Assembly: GCA_050313995.1 (NCBI GenBank)
Contig: JBNPMM010000001.1
Source: JAUMWX01 sp023394215
Lineage (GTDB): Bacteria > Bacillota > Clostridia > Tissierellales > Peptoniphilaceae
DNA: 64,000 nucleotides
Strand: one strand, 5' to 3'
The notes under the pieces are model-generated. The model was not told where the DNA came from, ran no database searches, and was given only the letters and a program-made list of their open reading frames with translations. Below are positions 8,384-17,786 of the stretch, piece after piece (position 1 is the first letter of the stretch; each line of letters opens with the position of its first letter). Position numbers and translations under genes: made by a program.

Positions 8384-8797
8384 ATGAAAAATTTAATCAT
8401 TGAAAATATGAAAAAAAGAAAGAGCATAGTCAGTATGAACGACTATGACCTTAAAATATTGGATGACCAAAGCCTTGAAATAATAATGGAATCCGGCGAA
8501 AATACCCTAAATCCTTTAGGGCTTGTTCATGGCGGCATAATATATACCCTAATGGACAACTGTTCGGGAAGCCTTGCTGTCATAAACGAAAAAAAAACAG
8601 TCACACTTAATTCATCCGTAAACTTCATCAGGGCAGCTAAAACAAGCTTTTTACGAGGGATTGCAAAAATTATTCACAAGGGAAGCACAACCATTGTAAT
8701 GGATGTAAAAGTCTTTGACGATAAAGAACATCTGCTTGCAAACGGAAGTTTCACCATGTATATATTGGGTGAACTGAAACCCGAAGACTTTGTTTAA
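8384..8797 (+). CDS. PaaI family acyl-CoA thioesterase (hotdog fold)
   Basis: Hydrolyses an acyl-CoA thioester. The 137-residue protein carries the hotdog-fold active-site stretch NPLGLVHGGIIYTLMD, with Asn43, His49-Gly-Gly and Asp58, and the later TLNSSVNFIRAAK strand that holds the CoA. AGGAGG precedes the start by a few bases. The next gene begins 9 bases after the stop, so the two are co-transcribed. The acyl substrate is not predictable. Confidence 0.9.
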   Translation: MKNLIIENMKKRKSIVSMNDYDLKILDDQSLEIIMESGENTLNPLGLVHGGIIYTLMDNCSGSLAVINEKKTVTLNSSVNFIRAAKTSFLRGIAKIIHKGSTTIVMDVKVFDDKEHLLANGSFTMYILGELKPEDFV

Positions 8798-8806
8798 GGA
8801 GGAAAA

Positions 8807-10462
8807 ATGGAAGATAATCAATTTAACAGAAACTTTAAAGGACAAAATATTAAAATTGACTTGGAGGCGGAACTTAAAAATTTCAAAGATAAATTCTCAA
8901 AAAATCTGAGAAAGGGACAAAAAATCTCTACAATTATCGCCCTAATAGCATTTGTACTTATTTACTACTTTATAACCCTACCGCCTATAAATCTGCATTC
9001 AAGACAAACCTGGATTTTCTTCGGTATTATTTTGCTTATAATAACAGTTATCGGCGGAAAAGCCATAAAATTTCATAAGATTTTAAGAAAAGTTCTTTTT
9101 GCTTACATAATAATTTTTATAATGCTGAATCTGACCAGCCTTAAAATATTTAATGCAAAAAACTATGCCAATGTTATCAAAATTGAAGAGGCGAGCTTCT
9201 CAAAAGAAGTTGAAGAGCTTCCCGTAGATAAAATCCCTACTTTGGACAGGGAAAGTTCCATAAGAGTAGGTTCGAGAAAAATGGGAGAACTTCTTGATTT
9301 GGTATCACAATTTGATATAGATGAAACCTATACACAAATCAACCTTGCCGATAAACCGGTAAGGGTTACTCCCCTTAAGTACAACGGCATATTAAAATAC
9401 CTTTTCAATATGAAAGAAGGTATACCGGGTTATATAAAAGTTGATATAGTCAGCGGAAAAGCAGACCTGATAAAACTTGAAAATAAAATAAAAATATCCA
9501 AGGGCGATTATCTTTTCAGAAATATTTCCCTTTATGCAAGATTAAAATATCCGTTTGAAATCTTAGGCACTGAAGAATTTGAAATAGACGAAAAGGGTGA
9601 TCCTTACTGGGTAATCCCTACCTATAAAAACAAGGTCGGTTGGTTTGGAGCCTTGGACGTAAACGGAGTTATTACAATAAACGCCTCCAACGGTGCCCAC
9701 ACCAAGTATTCCATAGAAGAAGCCCCTTCCTGGATTGACAGAATTTACTATTCAGATGATATTATTGAGCAACTTGATTGGAACGGTTTATATCAGGGCG
9801 GATATTTCAATTCCATATTGGGGCAAAAAAATGTTTTAAAAACAACAAACGGCTACAATTATCTTGCACTGAAAGATGATGTTTACCTATACACAGGTTA
9901 TACATCCGTTGCCAGCGACAGATCAAATGTAGGTTTTATCCTAAGCAATCTGAGAACTAAAGAAACCAAATTTTACCCTATTTCTTCAGCTGAAGAATCA
10001 TCAGCCATGGAATCGGCTCAAGGGGCTGTTCAAGAGAAAAAATATGTCGCAACATTTCCTCTTCTTTTGAATATAAAAAATCATCCTACCTATTTCCTTT
10101 CACTTAAGGATAATGCCGGACTGATTAAAAACTATGCCTTTATAGATGCAGAAAACTATCAAAATGTATCCATAGGAAATACGGTTCAGGAAGCCCTTAA
10201 CAAGCATTTAGCAGGCACAAGCCCTATAGAAGAGAAAAAGGATGCAGAAATATTGGAGGCTTCCGGAACTATCGAGGATATAAAAGAAGTTGTTATAGAC
10301 GGAAATACCCATTACTATTTCACTCTTGAAGGCGATCAAAATATCTATGTGACAAGCATAAGCATATCGGAAAAACTACCTTTCATAAAGGCGGGTTCCA
10401 AAATAAAATTCTCTTATTCAAAACTGAAAATTAATCAGGTAATAAACATTAAGGAACTATAA
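8807..10462 (+). CDS. Large membrane-anchored protein of unknown function
   Basis: A 551-residue protein I do not recognise. The N-terminal cytoplasmic stretch (1-40) is charged. Three transmembrane segments follow at about 43-61, 69-87 and 96-113. About 430 residues then form a mostly beta-strand, presumably extracellular region. The last 90 residues (starting EASGTIEDIKE) look like a small beta-barrel similar in pattern to OB folds. No catalytic motif is visible. It shares a transcript with the thioesterase and has a strong terminator behind it. I would expect an envelope role, but that is a guess. Confidence 0.8.
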   Translation: MEDNQFNRNFKGQNIKIDLEAELKNFKDKFSKNLRKGQKISTIIALIAFVLIYYFITLPPINLHSRQTWIFFGIILLIITVIGGKAIKFHKILRKVLFAYIIIFIMLNLTSLKIFNAKNYANVIKIEEASFSKEVEELPVDKIPTLDRESSIRVGSRKMGELLDLVSQFDIDETYTQINLADKPVRVTPLKYNGILKYLFNMKEGIPGYIKVDIVSGKADLIKLENKIKISKGDYLFRNISLYARLKYPFEILGTEEFEIDEKGDPYWVIPTYKNKVGWFGALDVNGVITINASNGAHTKYSIEEAPSWIDRIYYSDDIIEQLDWNGLYQGGYFNSILGQKNVLKTTNGYNYLALKDDVYLYTGYTSVASDRSNVGFILSNLRTKETKFYPISSAEESSAMESAQGAVQEKKYVATFPLLLNIKNHPTYFLSLKDNAGLIKNYAFIDAENYQNVSIGNTVQEALNKHLAGTSPIEEKKDAEILEASGTIEDIKEVVIDGNTHYYFTLEGDQNIYVTSISISEKLPFIKAGSKIKFSYSKLKINQVINIKEL

Positions 10463-10468
10463 TTTACA

Positions 10469-10498
10469 GGCAGTGTGCAATTTAGCACACTGCCTTTT
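10469..10498 (+). terminator. Rho-independent terminator
   Basis: A perfect ten-base stem GGCAGTGTGC/GCACACTGCC with a six-base loop and TTTT, six bases after the stop of the membrane-protein gene. Confidence 0.9.
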
Positions 10499-10565
10499 AA
10501 CTTTTAATCTCCTGATAAAAAATTTAGGAACAAAAATGTTAGTTATTTTAAACTTACTTTGGGTA

Positions 10566-10591
10566 TATACTATGTGTAATGTTTTACATTA
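10566..10591 (+). promoter_or_regulatory. ahpC promoter -10 with palindromic candidate operator
   Basis: TATACT at 10566-10571 is followed by TAATGT-TTT-ACATTA at 10577-10591, a perfect 6-3-6 palindrome covering the expected start of transcription. A repressor such as PerR would fit peroxide genes, but the spacing differs from the classical 7-1-7 Per box, so the regulator is not identified. Confidence 0.5.
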
Positions 10592-10624
10592 ACAGATTAA
10601 AATTTATTTTACAAGGAGGACTTT

Positions 10625-11194
10625 ATGTCATTAGTAGGAAAAGAAATATTAGAATTCAGAGCAGATGCTTACGATCCCGCAACAGAAGAATTTGTAAGCC
10701 TTACAGATAAGGATTTGAGAGGAAAATGGTCAGTATTATGCTTTTATCCAGCAGATTTTACCTTTGTATGCCCTACAGAACTTGAAGATCTTCAAGAACA
10801 ATACGAAAGATTAAAAGAGTTGGATACGGAAGTCTACTCCGTTTCCTGTGACACACACTTTACACACAAAGCTTGGCATGATCATTCAGAAGCTATAAGC
10901 AAAATCCAATACAAAATGATTGGCGATCCGAGCCATGCAATTTCAAAAGCTTTTGAAATATTAAATGAAGAAACAGGACTTGCTCAAAGAGGTACTTTCA
11001 TAATAGATCCGGACGGGGTTGTACAAGCTTTGGAAATCAATGCGGACGGTATAGGCAGAGATGCATCTTCACTAATAGATAAAATAAGGGCTGCTCAATT
11101 TGTCAGAAAAAATCCGGGTCAAGTTTGCCCTGCAAAATGGAGAAAATCCGGTCAAACACTTACTCCCGGCCTAAACTTAGTAGGTAAAATCTGA
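10625..11194 (+). CDS. ahpC: Peroxiredoxin AhpC
   Basis: Typical 2-Cys peroxiredoxin of 189 residues that reduces H2O2 and organic peroxides. Peroxidatic Cys49 is in DFTFVCPTE and resolving Cys168 is in GQVCPAKW, both at standard positions, and the C-terminal tail is complete. AAGGAGG precedes the ATG. It is followed after 2 bases by its dedicated reductase, forming the alkyl hydroperoxide reductase couple. Confidence 0.96.
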   Translation: MSLVGKEILEFRADAYDPATEEFVSLTDKDLRGKWSVLCFYPADFTFVCPTELEDLQEQYERLKELDTEVYSVSCDTHFTHKAWHDHSEAISKIQYKMIGDPSHAISKAFEILNEETGLAQRGTFIIDPDGVVQALEINADGIGRDASSLIDKIRAAQFVRKNPGQVCPAKWRKSGQTLTPGLNLVGKI

Positions 11195-11196
11195 TC

Positions 11197-12726
11197 ATGA
11201 TATTGGAAGAAAGCTTAAAAACTCAGTTATCGCAATACCTAAGCTTACTTGAAAATCCCCTTACTTTATCCCTAAGTCTGGATACAAGTGAGGAATCTCT
11301 TGATATGAAGGCTTTTGCCGAAGAAGTTGCTTTTCTTTCAGATAAAATAAGTCTGGAATACAAAGAACTTACTCTTACGCCCTCCTTCTCTATTTCAAGG
11401 GAAAATGAGCATGACAAAAGAATAATTTTTGCCGGCATTCCGCTTGGTCACGAATTTGAATCCTTTGTCCTTGCCCTACTGCAAGTAGGCGGAAGAGCCC
11501 CAAAAATCAGTGATGAGCAGACTGAAAAAATTAAATCAATCGACAAAAACTTAAATTTTGAAACAATTGTGAGCTTAACATGTCATAATTGTCCGGACGT
11601 GGTACAAGCATTAAATATAATGGCAGTTTTAAATCCGAAGATTTCACACACTATGATTGAAGGCGGTACTTTCAAAGACTTAGTTGAAAATCGTTCAGTT
11701 CTTGCCGTACCTTCCGTCTTTTTGAACGGAGAAGAATTTATGGCGGGAAAAACCTCTTTAGATGAAATCCTTGATAAGCTTGTAAAAAATGAAGAAAAAA
11801 ACTTATCAGATACTCCAACCTTTGATGTATTAATCATAGGTGGCGGTCCTGCAGCTTCAACCGCTGCAATTTATGCTGCCAGAAAAGGCTTCAACACAGG
11901 ACTTGTCTGTGACCGTTTCGGAGGACAAGTAAAGGAAACTCTTGGCATAGAAAACATTACCGGCCAAAGTTATACAGAGGGTCCAAAATACATGGAACAG
12001 GTCAAAGAGCATGTAAAATCCTACAATGTAAATATTTTCGAGGGCTATATGGTTGAGGAAATTATAGAAAAAAGCCCACTTACCCTTAAACTTAACAAGG
12101 GAGGAAATCTTAGTGCAAAGACCGTAATTGTTGCCACAGGGGCAAGGTGGAGACTTTTAGGAATACCGGGAGAACTTGAATTCAGAAATAAGGGTATAGC
12201 CTACTGTACCCACTGTGACGGTCCCCTATTCAGGGATAAAAAAGTTGCTGTAATAGGAGGTGGAAACTCCGGAATAGAGTCTGCAATTGACCTTGCATCC
12301 TTAGCTAAAGAAGTAGTGGTTTTTGAATTTATGGATAGCCTTAAGGCTGATGATGTCTTACAGGAAAGACTTAGATCTCTTCCAAATGTAGAAATTATCA
12401 CAAGTGCCCAAACCACATCCTTAAATGGAGATAAAAAACTTAGATCCATAAGCTACACCGACAGAAATACCGGACAAAGCTATACAAGAGAAATAGACGG
12501 ATGCTTTATCCAAGTCGGTCTTGTACCGAATACCGAATTCTTATCGGACAAGTTAGAAAAAACAAGAATGGGTGAAATCATAGTAGACAGTCAGGGAGCC
12601 ACTAAAATAGATGGTCTTTTCGCTGCCGGCGACTGTGCCAATACCCCTTTCAAGCAAATAGTAATAGCCCAAGGAAGCGGCGCAACAGCAGCCTTGGGAG
12701 CATTTAATTATTTAATGAGAAAGTAA
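11197..12726 (+). CDS. ahpF: Alkyl hydroperoxide reductase subunit F
   Basis: Flavin disulfide reductase that passes electrons from NAD(P)H to AhpC. The 509 residues contain the N-terminal tandem thioredoxin-like domain with CHNC (Cys129, Cys132), the FAD-binding IIGGGPAAS near 213-221, the redox CTHC at 337-340 and the NAD-binding VIGGGNSG at 352-359. The C-terminal FAAGDCAN motif closes the FAD site. All redox centres are present. The start overlaps no other frame and lies 2 bases after ahpC. Confidence 0.96.
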   Translation: MILEESLKTQLSQYLSLLENPLTLSLSLDTSEESLDMKAFAEEVAFLSDKISLEYKELTLTPSFSISRENEHDKRIIFAGIPLGHEFESFVLALLQVGGRAPKISDEQTEKIKSIDKNLNFETIVSLTCHNCPDVVQALNIMAVLNPKISHTMIEGGTFKDLVENRSVLAVPSVFLNGEEFMAGKTSLDEILDKLVKNEEKNLSDTPTFDVLIIGGGPAASTAAIYAARKGFNTGLVCDRFGGQVKETLGIENITGQSYTEGPKYMEQVKEHVKSYNVNIFEGYMVEEIIEKSPLTLKLNKGGNLSAKTVIVATGARWRLLGIPGELEFRNKGIAYCTHCDGPLFRDKKVAVIGGGNSGIESAIDLASLAKEVVVFEFMDSLKADDVLQERLRSLPNVEIITSAQTTSLNGDKKLRSISYTDRNTGQSYTREIDGCFIQVGLVPNTEFLSDKLEKTRMGEIIVDSQGATKIDGLFAAGDCANTPFKQIVIAQGSGATAALGAFNYLMRK

Positions 12727-12732
12727 AGATAT

Positions 12733-12777
12733 AAAAGCTATGCCGCATGATTAAATCATGTAGCATAGCTTTTATTT
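12733..12777 (+). terminator. Rho-independent terminator after ahpF
   Basis: AAAGCTATGC and GCATAGCTTT arms enclose a second short hairpin (CATGATT/AATCATG); the T-rich tail follows on the + strand. Confidence 0.85.
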
Positions 12778-12811
12778 ATAGCCTTGATAATAAAAAAATC
12801 TATGATCCCAA

Positions 12812-13726
12812 TCATAGATTTTCTTCTTTAGTATATTTTGATAAATAAAGCTCTACCTTATCTTCCGGTATCCTTATATCTATCGGCAGACAAGGTCCTA
12901 TATCCCCATCTATATCCACTTTTATTTCTTTTTTGTTTTTCAATTGACTCACCCTTATATGAGATCCCTGCATATAAACTATATTTTCATTTTTTTCAAC
13001 CCTACCCCATAGAGCATGAAAAAGAGTTGATATCTTTTTGAAAAAGCCCTCATTTTTTAAAATAAACACATTCGCTATACCGTCAGATATATCCTGACTG
13101 ATACCGGTAAACTTAAACTGCCCGAATTTATTGGACATATTTATTATCATATGATCCACAGGCCCTTGATAAATATTACCGTCTACTTCTATTCTCAAAT
13201 GATATGCCGCCGACTTAAATAAACCTTTAAACATATTTACAGCATAAGCAAGAATACCGAATTTAGTTTTATCTTCCGGACTTACAAAATGTACAGATTC
13301 AAAAACCGCCCCAAGGCAAAGTAGAAAGGAAAAACACTCATCGTTTACCTTACCGTAATCAAGTTTAATAGTCTTTGAAAAATCAACAGAATTTATAGCC
13401 TTACTTACATTTTGAGGAAATCCCAAATACCTGCTTAAAATATTACCGGTACCTGCAGGAATAAGAAAAATCTTAGGCTTGTACTCCAAATCCTTAAGTC
13501 CCCTAAGAATTTCTTTATAGGTACCGTCCCCTCCCACAGAACAAATTGCTTCATAGGATTTTTGAGCTGCCTCTTTTGCGAAGTTGAAAGCAGCATTCTC
13601 CAATTCTGCAGTCCTTAAATCTATGTAATCAAACTCCTCATTAAGCTTAGCTTTTAATCTGTCCAGAATTTTATCATGATTTTCTTTTCCGGCTGAGGGG
13701 TTGATTATTACCATTATATTTTTCAT
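12812..13726 (-). CDS. Diacylglycerol kinase family lipid kinase
   Basis: ATP-dependent phosphorylation of a lipid alcohol at the membrane face. The 304 residues contain the NPSAGK nucleotide motif at the N-terminus, SVGGDGTYKEIL in the catalytic loop and IPAGTGNILSRYLGFP, the three hallmarks of the DAGK/YegS/DgkB family. The substrate (diacylglycerol, undecaprenol or a sphingoid) cannot be told from sequence. It starts 2 bases after the DUF1846 gene and ends the ZIP-DUF1846-kinase operon. Confidence 0.92.
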   Translation of the reverse strand: MKNIMVIINPSAGKENHDKILDRLKAKLNEEFDYIDLRTAELENAAFNFAKEAAQKSYEAICSVGGDGTYKEILRGLKDLEYKPKIFLIPAGTGNILSRYLGFPQNVSKAINSVDFSKTIKLDYGKVNDECFSFLLCLGAVFESVHFVSPEDKTKFGILAYAVNMFKGLFKSAAYHLRIEVDGNIYQGPVDHMIINMSNKFGQFKFTGISQDISDGIANVFILKNEGFFKKISTLFHALWGRVEKNENIVYMQGSHIRVSQLKNKKEIKVDIDGDIGPCLPIDIRIPEDKVELYLSKYTKEENL

Positions 13727-13728
13727 TG

Positions 13729-15216
13729 CTAATAGCTCAAAAACAATTTCTTTGATCTGAATTTAGGCGTTGCTGTAAAATTTAAGCCAAGCTTTCTTAA
13801 AACATTTTTATCAACAGCATCCAGCATAACAGTTGAATGGGCCTCACATTGGTCAAGCTTAGATATCTGCTGTAAAGCCATATGAGAAACCGGATTTGTT
13901 GTCGCACTTATAGCAAGGGCTAAAAGAACTTCATCCAAGTGAAGCCTTGGGTTTCTTCCGTGTAGAGTTTCTGTTTTTAGCTTGTTTACCGGCTCTATTA
14001 TATGAGGCGATATAAGTGGAATATCATCATTGATGTTCGCCAAAACCTTTAAAGCATTCAAAAGACAGGCTGACGGTGCTCCCAAAAGTTCAGATCTTCT
14101 TCCTGTTACTATCCTACCATCCTCAAGTTCTATTGAAAACGCCGATTCCTTACTGCTTTCAGCCTTCTTTTCAGCAGCTAAGACTACCCTTCTTTCATCT
14201 TTACTGACATTTAACTGAGTCATTAAAAGCTCTATTTTTGATATAACCGAATGATCTACCTTACCCAACTTATAATCACACAAGGCATTGTAGTATCTTC
14301 TTATAACCTCATCCTGACTTGCCAAACCGGCTTGTTCATCATCTATGATACAATTTCCTGCCATATTTACACCCATATCGGTAGGTGACTTATATGGACA
14401 CTCGCCCATTATCTTCATAAACATTGCCTGAAGCACCGGAAAAGCTTCAACATCCCTATTATAGTTTACAGTGGTTTCTCCATACGCCTCAAGGTGGAAA
14501 GGATCTATCATATTTACATCATTTAAGTCAGCTGTAGCCGCTTCATAAGCGACATTAACCGGATGCTTAAGCGGTAGATTCCAAATCGGGAAGGTTTCAA
14601 ATTTGGCATAACCCGACCTTATACCGTTCTTGTAATCCATATACATTTGAGACATACAGGTTGAAAGCTTACCGGAACCGGGTCCCGGAGCTGTGACAAC
14701 AACAAGGGGTCTGCTGGTTTTTATATATTCATTTTTCCCGAATCCCTCATCACTCACTATATGAGGAATATTTCCCGGATAACCTTCTATTGTGTAAGAT
14801 AAAAATGTAGGTATCTCCTTACTTTCCAGATATTCTTTAAACTTTATAGCCGAATGTTGTTGAGAAAATTGAGTAATTACTACTGAACCCACATAAAGTC
14901 CTACATGGCTGAAAGAGTCAATAAGCCTTAAAACTTCACTGTCATAGCTTATTTCGAGGTCTCCTCTAAGCTTGTTGCTCTCAATATCATTTGCATTTAC
15001 AACTATTACAATTTCCGCCATATCCTTAAGTTTTAAAAGCATTTGAAGCTTGCTGTCAGGTTTAAATCCCGGCAAAACCCTTGATGCATGAGCATCATCA
15101 AAAAGCTTTCCTCCGAATTCAAGGTAAAGTTTATTATCGAATTGGCTTATTCTCTCAAGAATATGCTCAGATTGTGTTTTCAAATATTTCTCATTATCGA
15201 AAGCTGTTTTTTTCAT
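13729..15216 (-). CDS. DUF1846 family protein
   Basis: A 495-residue cytoplasmic protein found as a conserved single copy in many Firmicutes. It begins KKTAFDNEKYLKTQSEHILERI and contains the VVTAPGPGSGKLSTCMSQMY segment, a phosphate-loop-like motif, at about residue 173. Structures of the family show a multidomain fold with a nucleotide-binding-like domain, but no reaction is established. It lies 10 bases after the ZIP transporter gene and 2 bases before the lipid kinase gene. Confidence 0.92.
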   Translation of the reverse strand: MKKTAFDNEKYLKTQSEHILERISQFDNKLYLEFGGKLFDDAHASRVLPGFKPDSKLQMLLKLKDMAEIVIVVNANDIESNKLRGDLEISYDSEVLRLIDSFSHVGLYVGSVVITQFSQQHSAIKFKEYLESKEIPTFLSYTIEGYPGNIPHIVSDEGFGKNEYIKTSRPLVVVTAPGPGSGKLSTCMSQMYMDYKNGIRSGYAKFETFPIWNLPLKHPVNVAYEAATADLNDVNMIDPFHLEAYGETTVNYNRDVEAFPVLQAMFMKIMGECPYKSPTDMGVNMAGNCIIDDEQAGLASQDEVIRRYYNALCDYKLGKVDHSVISKIELLMTQLNVSKDERRVVLAAEKKAESSKESAFSIELEDGRIVTGRRSELLGAPSACLLNALKVLANINDDIPLISPHIIEPVNKLKTETLHGRNPRLHLDEVLLALAISATTNPVSHMALQQISKLDQCEAHSTVMLDAVDKNVLRKLGLNFTATPKFRSKKLFLSY

Positions 15217-15226
15217 CTTATCCCCT

Positions 15227-16072
15227 TTAAATAAATAAATATAAACTTAGAGCCATCACTATCATGCCTGCTATCATACTGTAAATTGCCAAATGGTGTT
15301 GACCGTATTCTTCTGCTGATGGCAAAAGTTCATCAAGAGAAATAAACACCATTATACCTGCAACCATTGCAAAAACTATACCCATTAAGGCATCATTTAT
15401 GAAAGGCAGAAGGATAAAATATCCTACCAAGGCTCCTACCGGTTCCGCCAAACCGGATATGAAAGAATAAATAAATGCCTTTTTCTTTGATCCCGTTGAA
15501 AAATATATCGGTACAGAAACCGCTATACCTTCCGGAATATTATGAATAGCTATAGCGATTGCAATAGGTATGGCTATCTTCGGGGATTGCAAGGCTGATA
15601 TGAAAGTCGCCAAACCTTCAGGAAAATTATGAATAGCCAAAGATAAGGCTGTCATAAGTCCCATTCTGAAAAGGTGATGTGATTTCTTTGCCTCTTCCCT
15701 AAGTCTAATTTGCTCAATATGATGGTTTTTTTCACTTTCATCCTGCATTTCCTCAACGCTGTGAAGCTCATGAGGATTTTCACTTTCCGGTATAAGCTTG
15801 TCAATCAAGGCTATTAAAAACATTCCTCCAAAAAAAGCAATAATTGTAACCAAACTTCCAAGCTTTTCACCATAAAATTCAAACAGGTTACCTCTTGCCT
15901 TATCCAAGATTTCAACAAAAGATACATAGATCATAACCCCAGCAGAAAATCCAAGGCTTACGGATAAAAATCTCGGACTGGATTTCTTTGAAAAAAAAGC
16001 TATACAGGAGCCCACACCTGTTGAAAGACCCGCAAAAAGAGTCAGCAAAAAAGCAAATAAAACATTTCTCAT
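15227..16072 (-). CDS. ZIP family divalent metal transporter
   Basis: Imports zinc or another divalent metal. The 281-residue protein has eight predicted membrane segments. The metal-site helices are plain: AIHNFPEGLATFI and AIAIHNIPEGIAVSV. The cytoplasmic loop between segments 3 and 4 is rich in His and acidic residues (ELHSVEEMQ, KNHHIEQ, KKSHHLF), as in other ZIP proteins. It heads an operon with DUF1846 and a lipid kinase. No obvious Zur operator was seen upstream. Confidence 0.92.
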   Translation of the reverse strand: MRNVLFAFLLTLFAGLSTGVGSCIAFFSKKSSPRFLSVSLGFSAGVMIYVSFVEILDKARGNLFEFYGEKLGSLVTIIAFFGGMFLIALIDKLIPESENPHELHSVEEMQDESEKNHHIEQIRLREEAKKSHHLFRMGLMTALSLAIHNFPEGLATFISALQSPKIAIPIAIAIAIHNIPEGIAVSVPIYFSTGSKKKAFIYSFISGLAEPVGALVGYFILLPFINDALMGIVFAMVAGIMVFISLDELLPSAEEYGQHHLAIYSMIAGMIVMALSLYLFI

Positions 16073-16149
16073 ATATCCCTTCTCCCCTCATTAACCGAAA
16101 TATTATAACACAATATGATTTTTTCGTCTAATATTTCCCTAACAAGAAA

Positions 16150-16171
16150 GATCGGGCAAAAATCCCCGATC
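16150..16171 (-). terminator. Weak terminator after the FAH hydrolase gene
   Basis: GATCGGG/CCCGATC arms with an interrupted T-run on the minus strand, 11 bases beyond the stop codon. Confidence 0.55.
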
Positions 16172-16182
16172 CCCCTAAATCA

Positions 16183-17040
16183 CTATACTATCCTATTTAC
16201 AAGGCTTCCGAGACCCTCTATGGATACTTCCAAACAGTCTCCGGTATGAAGCCAAACCCTATCTTCTTCCTTACTTCCCTGAATAATCCCTTCAGGAGTT
16301 CCGGTAAATATAAGGTCACCCGGTTTTAGGGTAAACATCTTTGAAACATAAGAAACTATATCCCTATAATCAAATATCATATTTTCAGTATTGTTATTTT
16401 GAACCAAAAATCCGTTTCTTCTCATTTGAACCTGAAGCTTTTTGGCATCAATCCCCTCATTTAAACTTATGTAGGGTCCGACCGGACCTGTCTTGTCGGC
16501 GGATTTACCTATCAACCATTGACTGGTCAAAAACTGTAAATCCCTAAGTGTCAAATCATTTCCTATGGTAAAACCGAAAACGTAATCGTCAACTTCTTCT
16601 TTAAGTATATCCTTGCCTTCCTTACCTATAATCAAAACCAGTTCCGCCTCATAATCAAAATTTTTGCCGTAAATAGGGCAAGCTATGTCTTCATTATGAG
16701 CTGCCAAAACATTTTTCATCTTGGAAAAAATAATGGGACACTTGGGAATCTCTATCCCCTCAATCTCTCCGACATGCTTTAAATAATTAAATCCCACACA
16801 AAGTATCTTTTCCGGATCTTCAACTACGGGAAGATAACTTATTTCATCTTCATTTATAAAAATATGGCTATTATCTATTTTTCTAAATAAATCTTTAATA
16901 TCTCTTACAGAATATTTTCTCAAAAGTTCCATCATGGAGCCTACATTTTCATCCACTAAAGAATTTATATCTACTATTCCTTTTTCAGTTTTCAATCCGA
17001 GAAATTTGTTACCCTTATATAAAAAATTTACCAATTTCAT
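16183..17040 (-). CDS. Fumarylacetoacetate hydrolase family protein
   Basis: Metal-dependent hydrolase or decarboxylase acting on beta-diketo acids. The 285 residues include VGFNYLKHVGE, FSKMKNVLAAH, the metal-binding DYEAELVLIIG with its Glu pair, KSADKTGPVGPYI and LKPGDLIFTGTPEGI, all typical of the FAH/acylpyruvase family. The start is ATG 17040 with GGAGG 5 bases upstream; a TTG further upstream would contain that ribosome site. It follows the tag gene on the same strand. Confidence 0.9.
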   Translation of the reverse strand: MKLVNFLYKGNKFLGLKTEKGIVDINSLVDENVGSMMELLRKYSVRDIKDLFRKIDNSHIFINEDEISYLPVVEDPEKILCVGFNYLKHVGEIEGIEIPKCPIIFSKMKNVLAAHNEDIACPIYGKNFDYEAELVLIIGKEGKDILKEEVDDYVFGFTIGNDLTLRDLQFLTSQWLIGKSADKTGPVGPYISLNEGIDAKKLQVQMRRNGFLVQNNNTENMIFDYRDIVSYVSKMFTLKPGDLIFTGTPEGIIQGSKEEDRVWLHTGDCLEVSIEGLGSLVNRIV

Positions 17041-17094
17041 TATTTCCTCCAAATATTGACCTCTCCTTAATTTTAACCGCTTAAAATTGTTAGG

Positions 17095-17661
17095 TCAATT
17101 TGTTTTGTCCCTATCCAAAAAACACCCGTCCTCATGAGAATAAATAATACCTACAGCCTGCATATAGGAATAGATAATGGTTGTTCCCACAAATTTCATT
17201 CCTCTTTTTTTCAAATCTTTTGAAACCCTGTCCGATAAATTTGATGATGTAAGCCCTTTTTCATAAATCACCTTATTTTGGGTAAATTTCCAAATATAAT
17301 TGCTGAAAGAACCAAATTCTTCCTGTATTTTTCTAAATATTTTTGCGTTGTTAACTGCAGCCTCTATCTTTAACCGATTTCTCACTATTTTTTCATTAGC
17401 TCTCAAAGACTGAATTTTCTCAATATCATATAGACTAATTTTCTCAACGTCAAAATCATCAAAAGCTTCCCTAAAACCCTGCCATTTATTTAAAATACAT
17501 TCCCAAGAAAGCCCGGCCTGAAAAGACTCCAAGAGCAGCATTTCAAAAAGTTTTTTATCTTCGTAAACAGGAACTCCCCACTGTGTATCGTGATATTCTA
17601 TATATCTTTCATTTTTTGGATTTGCCCATTCACACCTGTTTTTTCCATCTTTCCATTTCAT
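17095..17661 (-). CDS. tag: DNA-3-methyladenine glycosylase I
   Basis: Removes 3-methyladenine from DNA in base-excision repair. The 188-residue protein shows the N-terminal RCEWA and YHDTQWGVP, the ESFQAGLSWECILNKW helix and, at the C-terminus, SHEDGC. The Cys/His residues at both ends form the structural zinc site of Tag. The start is ATG 17661 with GGGAG seven bases upstream, preferred over an upstream TTG. Confidence 0.93.
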   Translation of the reverse strand: MKWKDGKNRCEWANPKNERYIEYHDTQWGVPVYEDKKLFEMLLLESFQAGLSWECILNKWQGFREAFDDFDVEKISLYDIEKIQSLRANEKIVRNRLKIEAAVNNAKIFRKIQEEFGSFSNYIWKFTQNKVIYEKGLTSSNLSDRVSKDLKKRGMKFVGTTIIYSYMQAVGIIYSHEDGCFLDRDKTN

Positions 17662-17786
17662 ATTTAACTCTCCCAATCAGTCATAGTTCTATAAAAAAAG
17701 ACCGCCATATACTTGCAGCCTTTTATTTTAATTCAAAATATCACTATTTTCTATCAAATTTTCAAAATCTAAACCACATAAACACC

